Positions 1 to 6,575 of a stretch of 16,182 nucleotides of DNA are shown here, piece after piece. Source of the stretch: Devosiaceae bacterium (lineage in GTDB: Bacteria > Pseudomonadota > Alphaproteobacteria > Rhizobiales > Devosiaceae). Position numbers and translations under genes: made by a program. The notes beneath the pieces are model-generated. The model worked only from the letters and a program-made list of their open reading frames with translations. It was not told the DNA's origin and searched no databases. Where the stretch lies: contig JAKISW010000050.1 in NCBI GenBank assembly GCA_021648375.1, positions 1 through 16,182 of the forward strand, written 5' to 3'. Each line of letters begins with the position of its first letter. Positions within the stretch are counted from its first letter, which is position 1.

Positions 1-1309
1 CACCATAAATGTCGTCCATTCCTGCACCACCATTGATTATGTCATTGCCGCCCTGACCATCAATCTGGTCATCGCCTGCAAGGCCGTGAATAACATTGGC
101 ATTGGCATTGCCCAACAATGAATCCACGCCAGCAGTGCCAAAACTATTGTCAGCGGTTAGCGATAATATCTGGCTGCGAATGGCACCTTCATTATTATCA
201 TCAGGGCTCTGGCTAAAATCGTCCCACACCATAATGAGTCGCCCGTCATCAGTGACGTCAAAATCAGGGCTTCTCTGGTTGTCAGCGTCAATAGTGTTGA
301 CAATTATGGTGGTTCCAACAGTTGCGCCAGATGCATCATAACGTTGCAACATTATCTCGTCAGCAACCCCGGACTGACCTTGCTTCCAGGTCACCACAAA
401 GCCACCATCACGAAGGGATATGACTTCTGCTGAGCCTGGGCCACCATTCAGCGAAGCGACCTGAAACTCAGCTACGACCTCAACACCACTAGCATCAAAG
501 ATACGTGCAAAAACTCCACTGCCCTGCCAGGCCACAACGAAATTACCATTATCCAGAGTTGTAACAGATGGAAGTGTCTGAAGACCTGGCAGAGTGGAAT
601 TAACTACTTGTTCACCCCCGACCATAGTGCCAGCCGCATTAAACAATTGCATCTTGATATCCCGGCTAGTGCCAGTGTCATTGAGATCTTCCCACACAAC
701 CACAAATGCACCACCTGCAAGGGTAGCAACCTCGGGATTTGTCTGATCGCCGATTGTACTGGTAACAAGAATGTCACTGGCATCTGCCGCTGTGCCATCG
801 GCATCAAAACGGCGAACCTGAATATTGAAGCCTGTTGTGGCAAAATCGCTAGCATCACGCCACGTGGTGATAAAACCACCATTATCCAGCGCAACAATAT
901 TTGAAAAATTTTGAATACCAGCCGTCACTGAATTCAGGATCAATTCTGTGCCAACCGCAACCGCATCTGCACTATATATCTGCGCGTAAATATCACCAGA
1001 ACCTGTCGCAAAGCTCTGGTAAGATATGACAAATCCACCATTGGCAAGAGCTGTAATTGTAGGAAAAGTTTGACTGTCTGTTATTACTGTATTGACCAGA
1101 AATTCATTGCCCAATGGCTCGCCCGTTGCACTATAAAGCTGCGCCTTGATACCGGACTCGCTATTGTCATCCCCAATGCCGCTATAATCTTGCCAGGTGA
1201 CGACATAATTTCCGTTGGCCAGCACTGCGACTTCCGAGTTAAGCTGGTTTAAAGAGGTTTGAGTATTAACGAGATTTTCGCCAAGCCAGTTGAATGGTGT
1301 TATGGTCAT
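1..1309 (-). CDS. RTX-type calcium-binding protein with N-terminal propeller-like repeats (3' end beyond the window)
   Basis: Reading the minus strand from ATG at 1309 gives 436 codons without a stop to the window edge. The start is preceded by GGAGAAGGA; the frame stays open a little further upstream to a TTG, but only the ATG has this ribosome site. Residues 1 to about 390 consist of about seven degenerate units of 50-65 residues, each with a core like ANGGFVVTWQD, then QLYSATG or RFDADG, ending near FLVNT. This looks like a beta-propeller. The last visible residues hold three nonapeptides of the GGxGxDxux type (GLAGDDQID, GQGGNDIIN, GGAGMDDIY), the classic calcium-binding RTX repeat. RTX proteins are usually exported by type I secretion through a C-terminal signal; that end is outside the window, so export is inference. 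No catalytic domain is visible. It is divergent from the LytTR regulator at 1546. The RTX family call is firm; the biological role is unknown. Confidence 0.85.
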   Translation of the reverse strand, partial: MTITPFNWLGENLVNTQTSLNQLNSEVAVLANGNYVVTWQDYSGIGDDNSESGIKAQLYSATGEPLGNEFLVNTVITDSQTFPTITALANGGFVISYQSFATGSGDIYAQIYSADAVAVGTELILNSVTAGIQNFSNIVALDNGGFITTWRDASDFATTGFNIQVRRFDADGTAADASDILVTSTIGDQTNPEVATLAGGAFVVVWEDLNDTGTSRDIKMQLFNAAGTMVGGEQVVNSTLPGLQTLPSVTTLDNGNFVVAWQGSGVFARIFDASGVEVVAEFQVASLNGGPGSAEVISLRDGGFVVTWKQGQSGVADEIMLQRYDASGATVGTTIIVNTIDADNQRSPDFDVTDDGRLIMVWDDFSQSPDDNNEGAIRSQILSLTADNSFGTAGVDSLLGNANANVIHGLAGDDQIDGQGGNDIINGGAGMDDIYG

Positions 1310-1545
1310 ATCAATATTTTCCTTCTCCAGCCAATACGCATAGCCGGATAGTGCAATAAAATTTTGGGGAAAAGTCCACGCAATTCCAATACAGGCTGCA
1401 TTGAACAATTAGAATTTAATAACTAACATCTGGATTTTTAAGCAATATTGCGCCCTAATCAAATTCAGGATTTTACGTCAGTTTGCTGTTTTTTTCGTGA
1501 AATTGCAATAAACGGGCTATTCACAGCCCAGGGGGAATAATTACA
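1310..1545. promoter_or_regulatory. Divergent intergenic region between RTX gene and LytTR regulator
   Basis: This 236-bp AT-rich gap must hold the promoters for both divergent genes. Two imperfect direct repeats, CTGGATTTTTA at 1430-1440 and CAGGATTTTA at 1466-1475, and two copies of GCAATAAA (1353-1360 and 1505-1512) are visible. LytTR proteins normally bind paired direct repeats about 21-22 bp apart, and the 36-bp spacing here does not fit, so no operator is claimed. No clear -35/-10 pair stands out. Confidence 0.4.
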
Positions 1546-2307
1546 TTGAGAGTGCTACTAGAAAAAATTCATTGGCCCAGACTTGTTTTAGTTGCAGTGA
1601 TTGCAGTGGTGTTATTTACTTTTCTGGGACCATTTAACACCTACTTGAGCATGCCTTTGTTTAGGCGGCTAATGTTTTGGGCAGTCCTTGTTGCCGGTAA
1701 CGGCCTGTTTTTTCACCTGATTGTCATTTACACACTGAATAATAAGCGATTGGCAAACTGGCCAAGAATTCAACGGCTGTTGCTGGGGTGTTTTATTGCC
1801 TCCTTTCCCGGGGTGCTAGTATTTTTAGCGGTGGATTACTGGTTTCGTGGACTGGTATATATCTTTCCTCATCATTTATATTTATGGCTAACGGTATTTG
1901 TCATTGGCACCGGCATTGCGTATGCCAACTTTATGCCACCTTTTGCAAAACTGTCTAAAGAAGCAAAAAATTCAGAAATCGACCTGGAAAAGATTCCATT
2001 CTTAAGGCGCATTTCCAATGAAATCGGATATAGTTTGATTTCACTGTCGATGCAGGACCATTATGTGGAAGTTATAACTTCTAAAGGACGCGAGCTTGTT
2101 CACTTAACTTTTGCAGATGCTATACGTGAATTGAAGAATTATCCCGGAACACAAATTCACCGTTCACACTGGATATCCAATGATGCAATTAGCAGCCTTT
2201 CACGCGAAGGTAGAGCGACATTTGTTGAAACTATTGATGGACGAAAATTGCCGATCAGCGCACCTCACCAAAAACGGGTAAACATGCTTATTGCAAACAA
2301 AACATAA
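1546..2307 (+). CDS. Membrane-anchored LytTR-family transcriptional regulator
   Basis: This 253-residue protein starts at TTG 1546, preceded by AGGGGGA nine bases upstream. The N-terminal half has four hydrophobic segments (about residues 13-29, 43-64, 78-100 and 111-130). The C-terminal part, about 158-250, matches a LytTR DNA-binding domain: ISLSMQDHYVEV, then the region with IHRSHWISNDAI, and the final LPISAPHQKRV. LytTR domains bind DNA through beta-strands and usually follow a receiver domain; here there is no receiver, so the signal is probably sensed in or at the membrane, an architecture common in alphaproteobacteria. It is divergent from the RTX gene, which makes that gene a plausible target, but this is inference. 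The stop lies inside an inverted repeat (2306-2312 with 2323-2329). Confidence 0.85.
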   Translation: MRVLLEKIHWPRLVLVAVIAVVLFTFLGPFNTYLSMPLFRRLMFWAVLVAGNGLFFHLIVIYTLNNKRLANWPRIQRLLLGCFIASFPGVLVFLAVDYWFRGLVYIFPHHLYLWLTVFVIGTGIAYANFMPPFAKLSKEAKNSEIDLEKIPFLRRISNEIGYSLISLSMQDHYVEVITSKGRELVHLTFADAIRELKNYPGTQIHRSHWISNDAISSLSREGRATFVETIDGRKLPISAPHQKRVNMLIANKT

Positions 2308-2329
2308 CAGATATTTTGTCAAATCTGTT
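2306..2329 (+). terminator. Weak terminator-like hairpin after LytTR gene
   Basis: AACAGAT (2306-2312) pairs perfectly with ATCTGTT (2323-2329) around a 10-nt loop, beginning at the last two bases of the LytTR gene stop codon. There is no T-run after the stem, so it would be a poor intrinsic terminator; an mRNA-end stabiliser is equally possible. Confidence 0.3.
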
Positions 2330-2355
2330 GCAGAGACAATCGTTAAAAGCCATAT

Positions 2356-2535
2356 CTAAAAATTCAGGCCGGTCATATAGAACCATGCGCTGGCACGTGC
2401 AAAACCTTTGATACAAGTGTCAGGTTAAATCCCAGAAATGGCGCACGATAAAGATGGGGGTATTGAGAATTGCGTCCATATAGATGGTGCCGCCGGACAG
2501 AGAAACCTCGAACACACCTACCCAATGCTGCAACA
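2356..2535 (-). pseudogene. Frameshifted remnant resembling the C-terminus of an outer-membrane beta-barrel protein
   Basis: The last 54 bases on the minus strand (2409 to 2356) read KGFARASAWFYMTGLNF and then TAG, ending in the aromatic residue typical of outer-membrane barrel proteins. In another frame just upstream is LGFNLTLVSK, and in a third SLSGGTIYMDAILNTPIF. Joined by two frameshifts these give an alternating strand-like sequence, so a decayed gene is a reasonable reading. No start or signal peptide is recognisable and the family is not identified. Chance coding-like sequence is not excluded. Confidence 0.35.
2485..2501 (-). repeat. Duplicate of tRNA-Thr 3' end (att-like)
   Basis: These 17 bases (TCTGTCCGGCGGCACCA on the minus strand) are identical to the last 17 bases of the tRNA-Thr gene including CCA at 2575-2591, in the same orientation and 90 bp away. 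Integrases of the tyrosine-recombinase type often use tRNA 3' ends as attachment sites and leave such a copy. No integrase is present here, so this would be only a scar. Confidence 0.5.
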
Positions 2536-2574
2536 ATTCCACCACAGCAAATAAAGTAAATCACACTATGTGTG

Positions 2575-2649
2575 TGGTGCCGCCGGACAGATTCGAACTG
2601 TCGGCCTCTCCATTACCAATGGAGTGCTCTACCCCTGAGCTACGGCGGC
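2575..2649 (-). tRNA. tRNA-Thr (anticodon GGT)
   Basis: The minus strand folds as a complete cloverleaf of 75 nt: acceptor GCCGCCG paired with CGGCGGC, D-arm GCTC/GAGC with a 7-nt loop, anticodon stem CTCCA/TGGAG with loop TTGGTAA, 5-nt variable region, T-arm GACAG/CTGTC with TTCGAAT, discriminator A and an encoded CCA. Anticodon GGT reads ACC and ACU threonine codons. All stems pair perfectly. Confidence 0.95.
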
Positions 2650-2737
2650 ATGGCTGATGCGGCTTACATTATGTTTGCACCGCTATCTGAACCGGCACGT
2701 TACTGCCATAGGCTTAAACCGGACGCAAGACAAAAAC

Positions 2738-3007
2738 TTAGGGTCAGGACCTATTAAATTCGTATGATTCTGTTTGAAATAGAGTGTTCAGATAAGGTGA
2801 ATGGCAGTGAAATCATGTCTATTACCTTATTGAACTGCAATTTGCATTAGATGTATACTATATTTTAAACCCGAACGGGCACCGCCTGTTTTGTTCATGA
2901 ATGCGTTGCAAAATCTCAAAACTACTAGATTTATTTCTCTTTTACGCCTGTTCACGAACAAAATCTGCTGGCGAAGAATATATGAATTTAATAGGTCCTG
3001 ACCCTAA
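2738..3007. mobile_element. MITE-like element with perfect 24-bp terminal inverted repeats
   Basis: The 24 bases at 2738-2761, beginning TTAGGGTCAGGACC, recur as an exact inverted copy at 2984-3007. Pairing continues with one mismatch for another four bases inward. If the repeat proper begins at GGGTC, both outer ends are flanked by TA (2739-2740 and 3005-3006), which would fit a TA target-site duplication as made by IS630/Tc1-type transposases; that family assignment is inference. The interior of about 220 bp holds no convincing gene, so the element would be non-autonomous. A promoter-like pair and a small CCCG-AA-CGGG hairpin (2870-2879) lie inside. Confidence 0.7.
2830..2859 (+). promoter_or_regulatory. 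Promoter-like sequence inside the MITE
   Basis: TTGAAC (2830-2835) and TATACT (2854-2859) are separated by 18 bp, a good match to a sigma-70 promoter facing right, toward the small gene at 3146. It is predicted by pattern only. Confidence 0.35.
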
Positions 3008-3145
3008 ACACTATCTTCTCAACTGCGGAGCATGTAAAATTCAGACACTCCACAAAATCCATATGAATGGTTTTAAATATTGTATTCGATGATATTATGC
3101 ACCAAATCTAACGTCTTTTACAAAAAAACTATCATGGTGTTTTAA

Positions 3146-3304
3146 ATGAAAAAATCCGGCTCCACCTTATCGAAAGAAGAAAAGCTGGCAGCCAAATTGC
3201 GCGAAAATCTAAAGCGGCGCAAAACTCAGACCAAACAACGTGCCGCAAAGAATGACAATTCATCGGCGAACGCTCAAAAACAACCAAAAAACATGAGCAC
3301 TTAA
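3146..3304 (+). CDS. Small basic conserved hypothetical protein upstream of murA
   Basis: A 52-residue frame from ATG 3146 to TAA 3302-3304 encodes a lysine- and arginine-rich protein. The N-terminal half, with EEKLAAKLRENLKRRKTQ, looks like an amphipathic basic helix; the C-terminal half is rich in Asn, Gln, Ser and Lys and probably disordered. Small proteins with a similar KLAANLRENLRRRK-type core are found just before murA in many rhizobial genomes, from memory of that synteny, which supports it being real. Its function is unknown; the charge would suit nucleic-acid or ribosome contact, but that is speculation. The ribosome site is poor. Confidence 0.65.
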   Translation: MKKSGSTLSKEEKLAAKLRENLKRRKTQTKQRAAKNDNSSANAQKQPKNMST

Positions 3305-3369
3305 CAGGCTCATTGAATTGTTAGCCGCGAAACACCAGATACTTGCAGTTGCCCCGATGTTGGGATAGC

Positions 3370-3390
3370 TAGGGTCAAGACCTGTTAAAC
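3370..3390 (+). repeat. MITE-end-like motif in the murA leader
   Basis: TAGGGTCAAGACCTGTTAAA matches the outer 20 bases of the MITE end (starting at its TA) with only two differences. It sits 41 nt before the murA ATG. No partner in inverted orientation is found nearby, so it is a solo copy or a leader element of independent function. Confidence 0.55.
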
Positions 3391-3410
3391 TTTAAATTGG
3401 GACAATTTAT

Positions 3411-4703
3411 ATGGAATGCATTCGCCTGATCGGAGGCAATCAGCTAAACGGGGACTTGCCAATTTCGGGTGCGAAAAATGCTGCCCTGCCCCTGATGATT
3501 GCTTCTTTGCTGACTGAAAAAGAACTGGTGCTGAGAAATGTGCCGGATCTGGCTGATGTGCGCCAGTTACAGCTGATTTTAAAAAATCACGGGGCATCTA
3601 TAAACCCTGTCAGCACCGATGCAAACGGTGAAAAGGTGGAAAGCCCTTCCCTGTCTTTTAATACCCCTGTTATTACCGATACCTGCGCTCCCTATGATCT
3701 GGTTTCTGCCATGCGCGCCAGTTTTTGGGTTATCGGACCTTTATTGGCCCGCGAGCATAAGGCCAGGGTTTCTCTACCCGGCGGTTGTGCAATCGGCACC
3801 CGGCCTGTGGATTTTTATCTGGATGGCTTAAAGGCCCTTGGTGCCAATATTGAAATTGATGAGGGCTATATTGTTGCAACAGCTCCCAAAGGGGGGCTGG
3901 TTGGCTCAAAATTACGCTTCCCCAAGGTTTCGGTCGGTGCTACTCACGTGGTGATGATGGCTGCGACCCTTGCCAATGGAATTACTGAAATAGAAAACGC
4001 TGCCCAGGAGCCGGAAATTGGCAATGTGGCGCGCTGTCTGGTGGCCATGGGAGCCAAAATTTCAGGAATTGATACATCTCATCTGGTTATTGAAGGGGTT
4101 GAAAAACTTGGCGGAGCTGACTTTGAAGTTCTGCCTGATCGCATTGAAACCGGAACCTTTGCCATGGCTGTTGCCATGACCGGGGGTAATTTGTTGTTAA
4201 AAAACGGCCGGCCTGAAAATCTGCAGGCGGCGTTGAATGTTTTAGAGCTTACCGGGGTAAATATCAGTACCGAAAAAAATGGCATTAGAATAATTGCCAA
4301 TGGTGAAAGAGTTCGCCCGGTCAGCGTTGAAACCGATCCCTTTCCCGGATTTCCAACCGATTTACAGGCCCAATATATGGCGTTAATGGCGCGAGCTGAT
4401 GGAACGACAAAAATCCGCGAAACGATTTTTGAAAACCGGTTTATGCATGTTGCAGAACTGGCCCGTTTTGGTGCTGATATTTCCATTGAAGGCCAGGTCG
4501 CGACCATTAAAGGGGTAAAGACCCTAAAGGGGGCTCAGGTTATGGCCACCGATCTCAGGGCATCGGTTTCGCTGGTTATTGCAGGATTGGCGGCAAAAGG
4601 GGAAACCTTCGTAAATCAAATCCACCACCTGGACCGGGGGTTTGAAAATCTGGAAGAAAAACTCTCCAATTGTGGGGCCGACATATCAAGGGTTTCGCTC
4701 TAG
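3411..4703 (+). CDS. murA: UDP-N-acetylglucosamine 1-carboxyvinyltransferase
   Basis: MurA transfers enolpyruvate from PEP to UDP-GlcNAc in the cytoplasm, the first committed step of peptidoglycan synthesis and the target of fosfomycin. The 430-residue product has the usual family length. Key residues are visible: Lys22-Asn23 in GAKNAALP, the catalytic Cys126 in LPGGCAIGTRPVDFYLDGL (cysteine rather than the Asp found in naturally fosfomycin-resistant forms), and Arg383 in the C-terminal DLRASVSLVIAG segment. The ATG is preceded by TTGGGACA. It is the second gene of the block shared by many rhizobia, and DUF2948 follows after 46 bp. The stop TAG is also the first three bases of a TAGGGTTAAGGCCCT motif. 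Confidence 0.98.
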   Translation: MECIRLIGGNQLNGDLPISGAKNAALPLMIASLLTEKELVLRNVPDLADVRQLQLILKNHGASINPVSTDANGEKVESPSLSFNTPVITDTCAPYDLVSAMRASFWVIGPLLAREHKARVSLPGGCAIGTRPVDFYLDGLKALGANIEIDEGYIVATAPKGGLVGSKLRFPKVSVGATHVVMMAATLANGITEIENAAQEPEIGNVARCLVAMGAKISGIDTSHLVIEGVEKLGGADFEVLPDRIETGTFAMAVAMTGGNLLLKNGRPENLQAALNVLELTGVNISTEKNGIRIIANGERVRPVSVETDPFPGFPTDLQAQYMALMARADGTTKIRETIFENRFMHVAELARFGADISIEGQVATIKGVKTLKGAQVMATDLRASVSLVIAGLAAKGETFVNQIHHLDRGFENLEEKLSNCGADISRVSL

Positions 4704-4720
4704 GGTTAAGGCCCTCAGGT
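4701..4720 (+). repeat. TAGGGTTAAGGCCCT motif between murA and DUF2948 gene
   Basis: This imperfect palindrome overlaps the murA stop codon and lies 49 nt before the next ATG. It resembles the motifs before murA (3370) and maf (7868) and is in the same orientation. Confidence 0.4.
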
Positions 4721-4749
4721 CACGTACTTAATAAGCAGGAATAACAACT

Positions 4750-5184
4750 ATGCCGGATTTGAATTTACTTGCCCTTGATGAAGAGGGCCTCAAGGTAATC
4801 TCCGCCCACGCTCAAGATGCCATTATTCGCGTTGCCGATATGGGCTTTGCCAAATCCGATAACAGGTTTGCGCTGATCATGAACCGATTTGCCTGGGAGG
4901 AAGAAAAACCTCACTCAAAGGGCATCCGGCGCCGTTCTGCCATGCATTTTGACCATGTGAAAGGTGTAAAATCCACCGGCATCGACATCAATGCGCGCGA
5001 AGGGATTTTGAACCTGTTGATGATAGGGTTTGAAGAAGAAAGCGCCCCTGAAGGCATCGTAACCTTAAGTTTTGCCGGCGGTGGAACCGTGGAGCTGAAG
5101 GTGGAGTGTCTGGAGTTGCGCTTAAGTGATCTGGGCGCAAGTTGGGCGGCAAAATCAACTCCCTCCCATAAAATCTCAGATTAA
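4750..5184 (+). CDS. DUF2948 family protein
   Basis: The 144-residue product matches the alphaproteobacterial DUF2948 family, recognised by the start LNLLALDEEGLKVISAHAQDA, the central ALIMNRFAWEE, RRRSAMHFDHV, and the C-terminal VELKVECLELRLSDLG. No signal peptide or membrane segment is present, so it should be cytoplasmic. The family has no known function. It almost always lies between murA and hisD in rhizobia, as here, which suggests a shared transcript rather than a shared pathway. The ATG has AGGA about ten bases upstream. The last ten or so residues are polar and probably flexible. Confidence 0.9.
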   Translation: MPDLNLLALDEEGLKVISAHAQDAIIRVADMGFAKSDNRFALIMNRFAWEEEKPHSKGIRRRSAMHFDHVKGVKSTGIDINAREGILNLLMIGFEEESAPEGIVTLSFAGGGTVELKVECLELRLSDLGASWAAKSTPSHKISD

Positions 5185-5265
5185 TAGAAAAATTCCGGGT
5201 GAATAGAGCCAAAGCGGATACGATCTGGTGAGTGGCCCATAAACAAAAAAATCGGAACTTGATCC

Positions 5266-6567
5266 ATGGTTTTTCGTCTGGATGAAAATGACAGTGAATT
5301 CCAGCAAAAATTTGCCGGTTTTTTGCAAAAACAACAGCAAACTACAGCAAAAGTGCAACAGGTTGTCGCCGACATTCTGGAGCAAATTAAATCCGAGGGC
5401 GATCAATCACTTTTTGAACTGACGAAAAAATTTGATAAGTTTGACCTGTCAGTAAAAAATCTTCAAATCAGCGATAAGGAAATTGAGCAGGCCTGGCAAT
5501 TATGCGACAAGGAAATTATCGGTGCGCTGGAACTTGCCCATGATCGCATCAAATCCCACCATATCCAGCAAAAGCCCAAAGATACTTCTCATACGGATAG
5601 TGTCGGGGTAACGCTTGGCACCAGATGGACACCAATTGAAGCGGTTGGTGTTTATGTGCCCGGCGGTCTGGCCTCTTATCCTTCATCGGTTTTGATGAAT
5701 GCCGTGCCAGCTCGCGTTGCCGGAGTTGAGCGCATTGCCATGGCGGTACCAACCCCGAATAACGAGATAAACCCTGCTGTTTTGGCGGCTGCAAAAATTT
5801 GTGGAATTGATGAAATCTATCGAATTGGTGGCGCTCAGGCTGTAGGAGCGCTGGCCTATGGCACCAATTCAATTGATCCGGTTTATAAGATTGTCGGGCC
5901 CGGCAATGCCTATGTTGCCGAAGCAAAACGCCAGGTGTTTGGAAAGGTCGGAATTGATATGATTGCCGGCCCTTCAGAGGTTTTGATCATTGCTGACAAA
6001 ACTGCAAATATTGAGTTTATTGCGGTGGACCTTCTGGCTCAGGCCGAACATGGCTCAGGCGCGCGATCGGTGGCGATTGTACCCTCAAAAGAAATGGCTG
6101 ACGCGGTTGAAAAAGAAGTTGAGCGGCAATTATCAACCATGAAACGGGCTGATATTGCCCGGCAAGGATGGGGGAATCTGGGAGCCATAATCACCATATC
6201 TGATCTGGAACTGGCTGTTGAGATTTCAAATTTCATGGCCCCGGAACATCTGGAACTGGCGGTTGAAAACCCGAATGATCTGGTGCCGATGGTTAAAAAT
6301 GCCGGAGCAGTGTTTTTAGGCCATAACACCCCAGAGGCGATTGGCGATTATGTGGGCGGCTCAAACCATGTGCTGCCAACCGCCCAGACGGCCAGATTTG
6401 CTTCAGGGCTTGCAACAATGGATTTTATGAAGCGCACATCCTTGCTGAACTGTACTCCCTCAGCACTTGATGCCATCGGCCCTGCGGGGATGATTTTGGC
6501 AACCTGTGAAAACCTTGAGGCCCATGCCCTTTCGATTGCCAAACGTCTCGATAATCAGGATCAGTGA
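5266..6567 (+). CDS. hisD: Histidinol dehydrogenase
   Basis: HisD performs the last two steps of histidine synthesis, oxidising L-histidinol to L-histidine with two NAD+ in a zinc enzyme. The 433-residue length is standard. Zinc and catalytic residues are all visible: Gln259 and His262 in LLAQAEHGSG, the Glu327-His328 pair in MAPEHLEL, Asp361 in GDYVGGSNHVLP, and His420 in CENLEAHA. The NAD-site region IVGPGNAYVAEAKRQVFG is intact. The start MVFRLDEND fits rhizobial homologues, though the ribosome site (CGGAAC) is weak. The gene is 81 bp after DUF2948 and its TGA overlaps a possible GTG start of the next gene, so translation may be coupled. Confidence 0.98.
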   Translation: MVFRLDENDSEFQQKFAGFLQKQQQTTAKVQQVVADILEQIKSEGDQSLFELTKKFDKFDLSVKNLQISDKEIEQAWQLCDKEIIGALELAHDRIKSHHIQQKPKDTSHTDSVGVTLGTRWTPIEAVGVYVPGGLASYPSSVLMNAVPARVAGVERIAMAVPTPNNEINPAVLAAAKICGIDEIYRIGGAQAVGALAYGTNSIDPVYKIVGPGNAYVAEAKRQVFGKVGIDMIAGPSEVLIIADKTANIEFIAVDLLAQAEHGSGARSVAIVPSKEMADAVEKEVERQLSTMKRADIARQGWGNLGAIITISDLELAVEISNFMAPEHLELAVENPNDLVPMVKNAGAVFLGHNTPEAIGDYVGGSNHVLPTAQTARFASGLATMDFMKRTSLLNCTPSALDAIGPAGMILATCENLEAHALSIAKRLDNQDQ

Positions 6568-6575
6568 CAAACCAT

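Noticed and set aside
604..904. Overlapping open frames on both strands within the RTX gene region
   Set aside because: They are out of frame with the RTX coding frame, which runs uninterrupted through the region with clear internal repeats.
1428..1476. Imperfect direct repeats as a LytTR binding site
   Set aside because: Spacing of about 36 bp does not fit the known LytTR half-site spacing and the repeat core does not resemble the usual LytTR consensus.
2901..3092. 63-codon frame inside and beyond the right end of the MITE
   Set aside because: It crosses the inverted-repeat boundary and has no ribosome site or recognisable domain.
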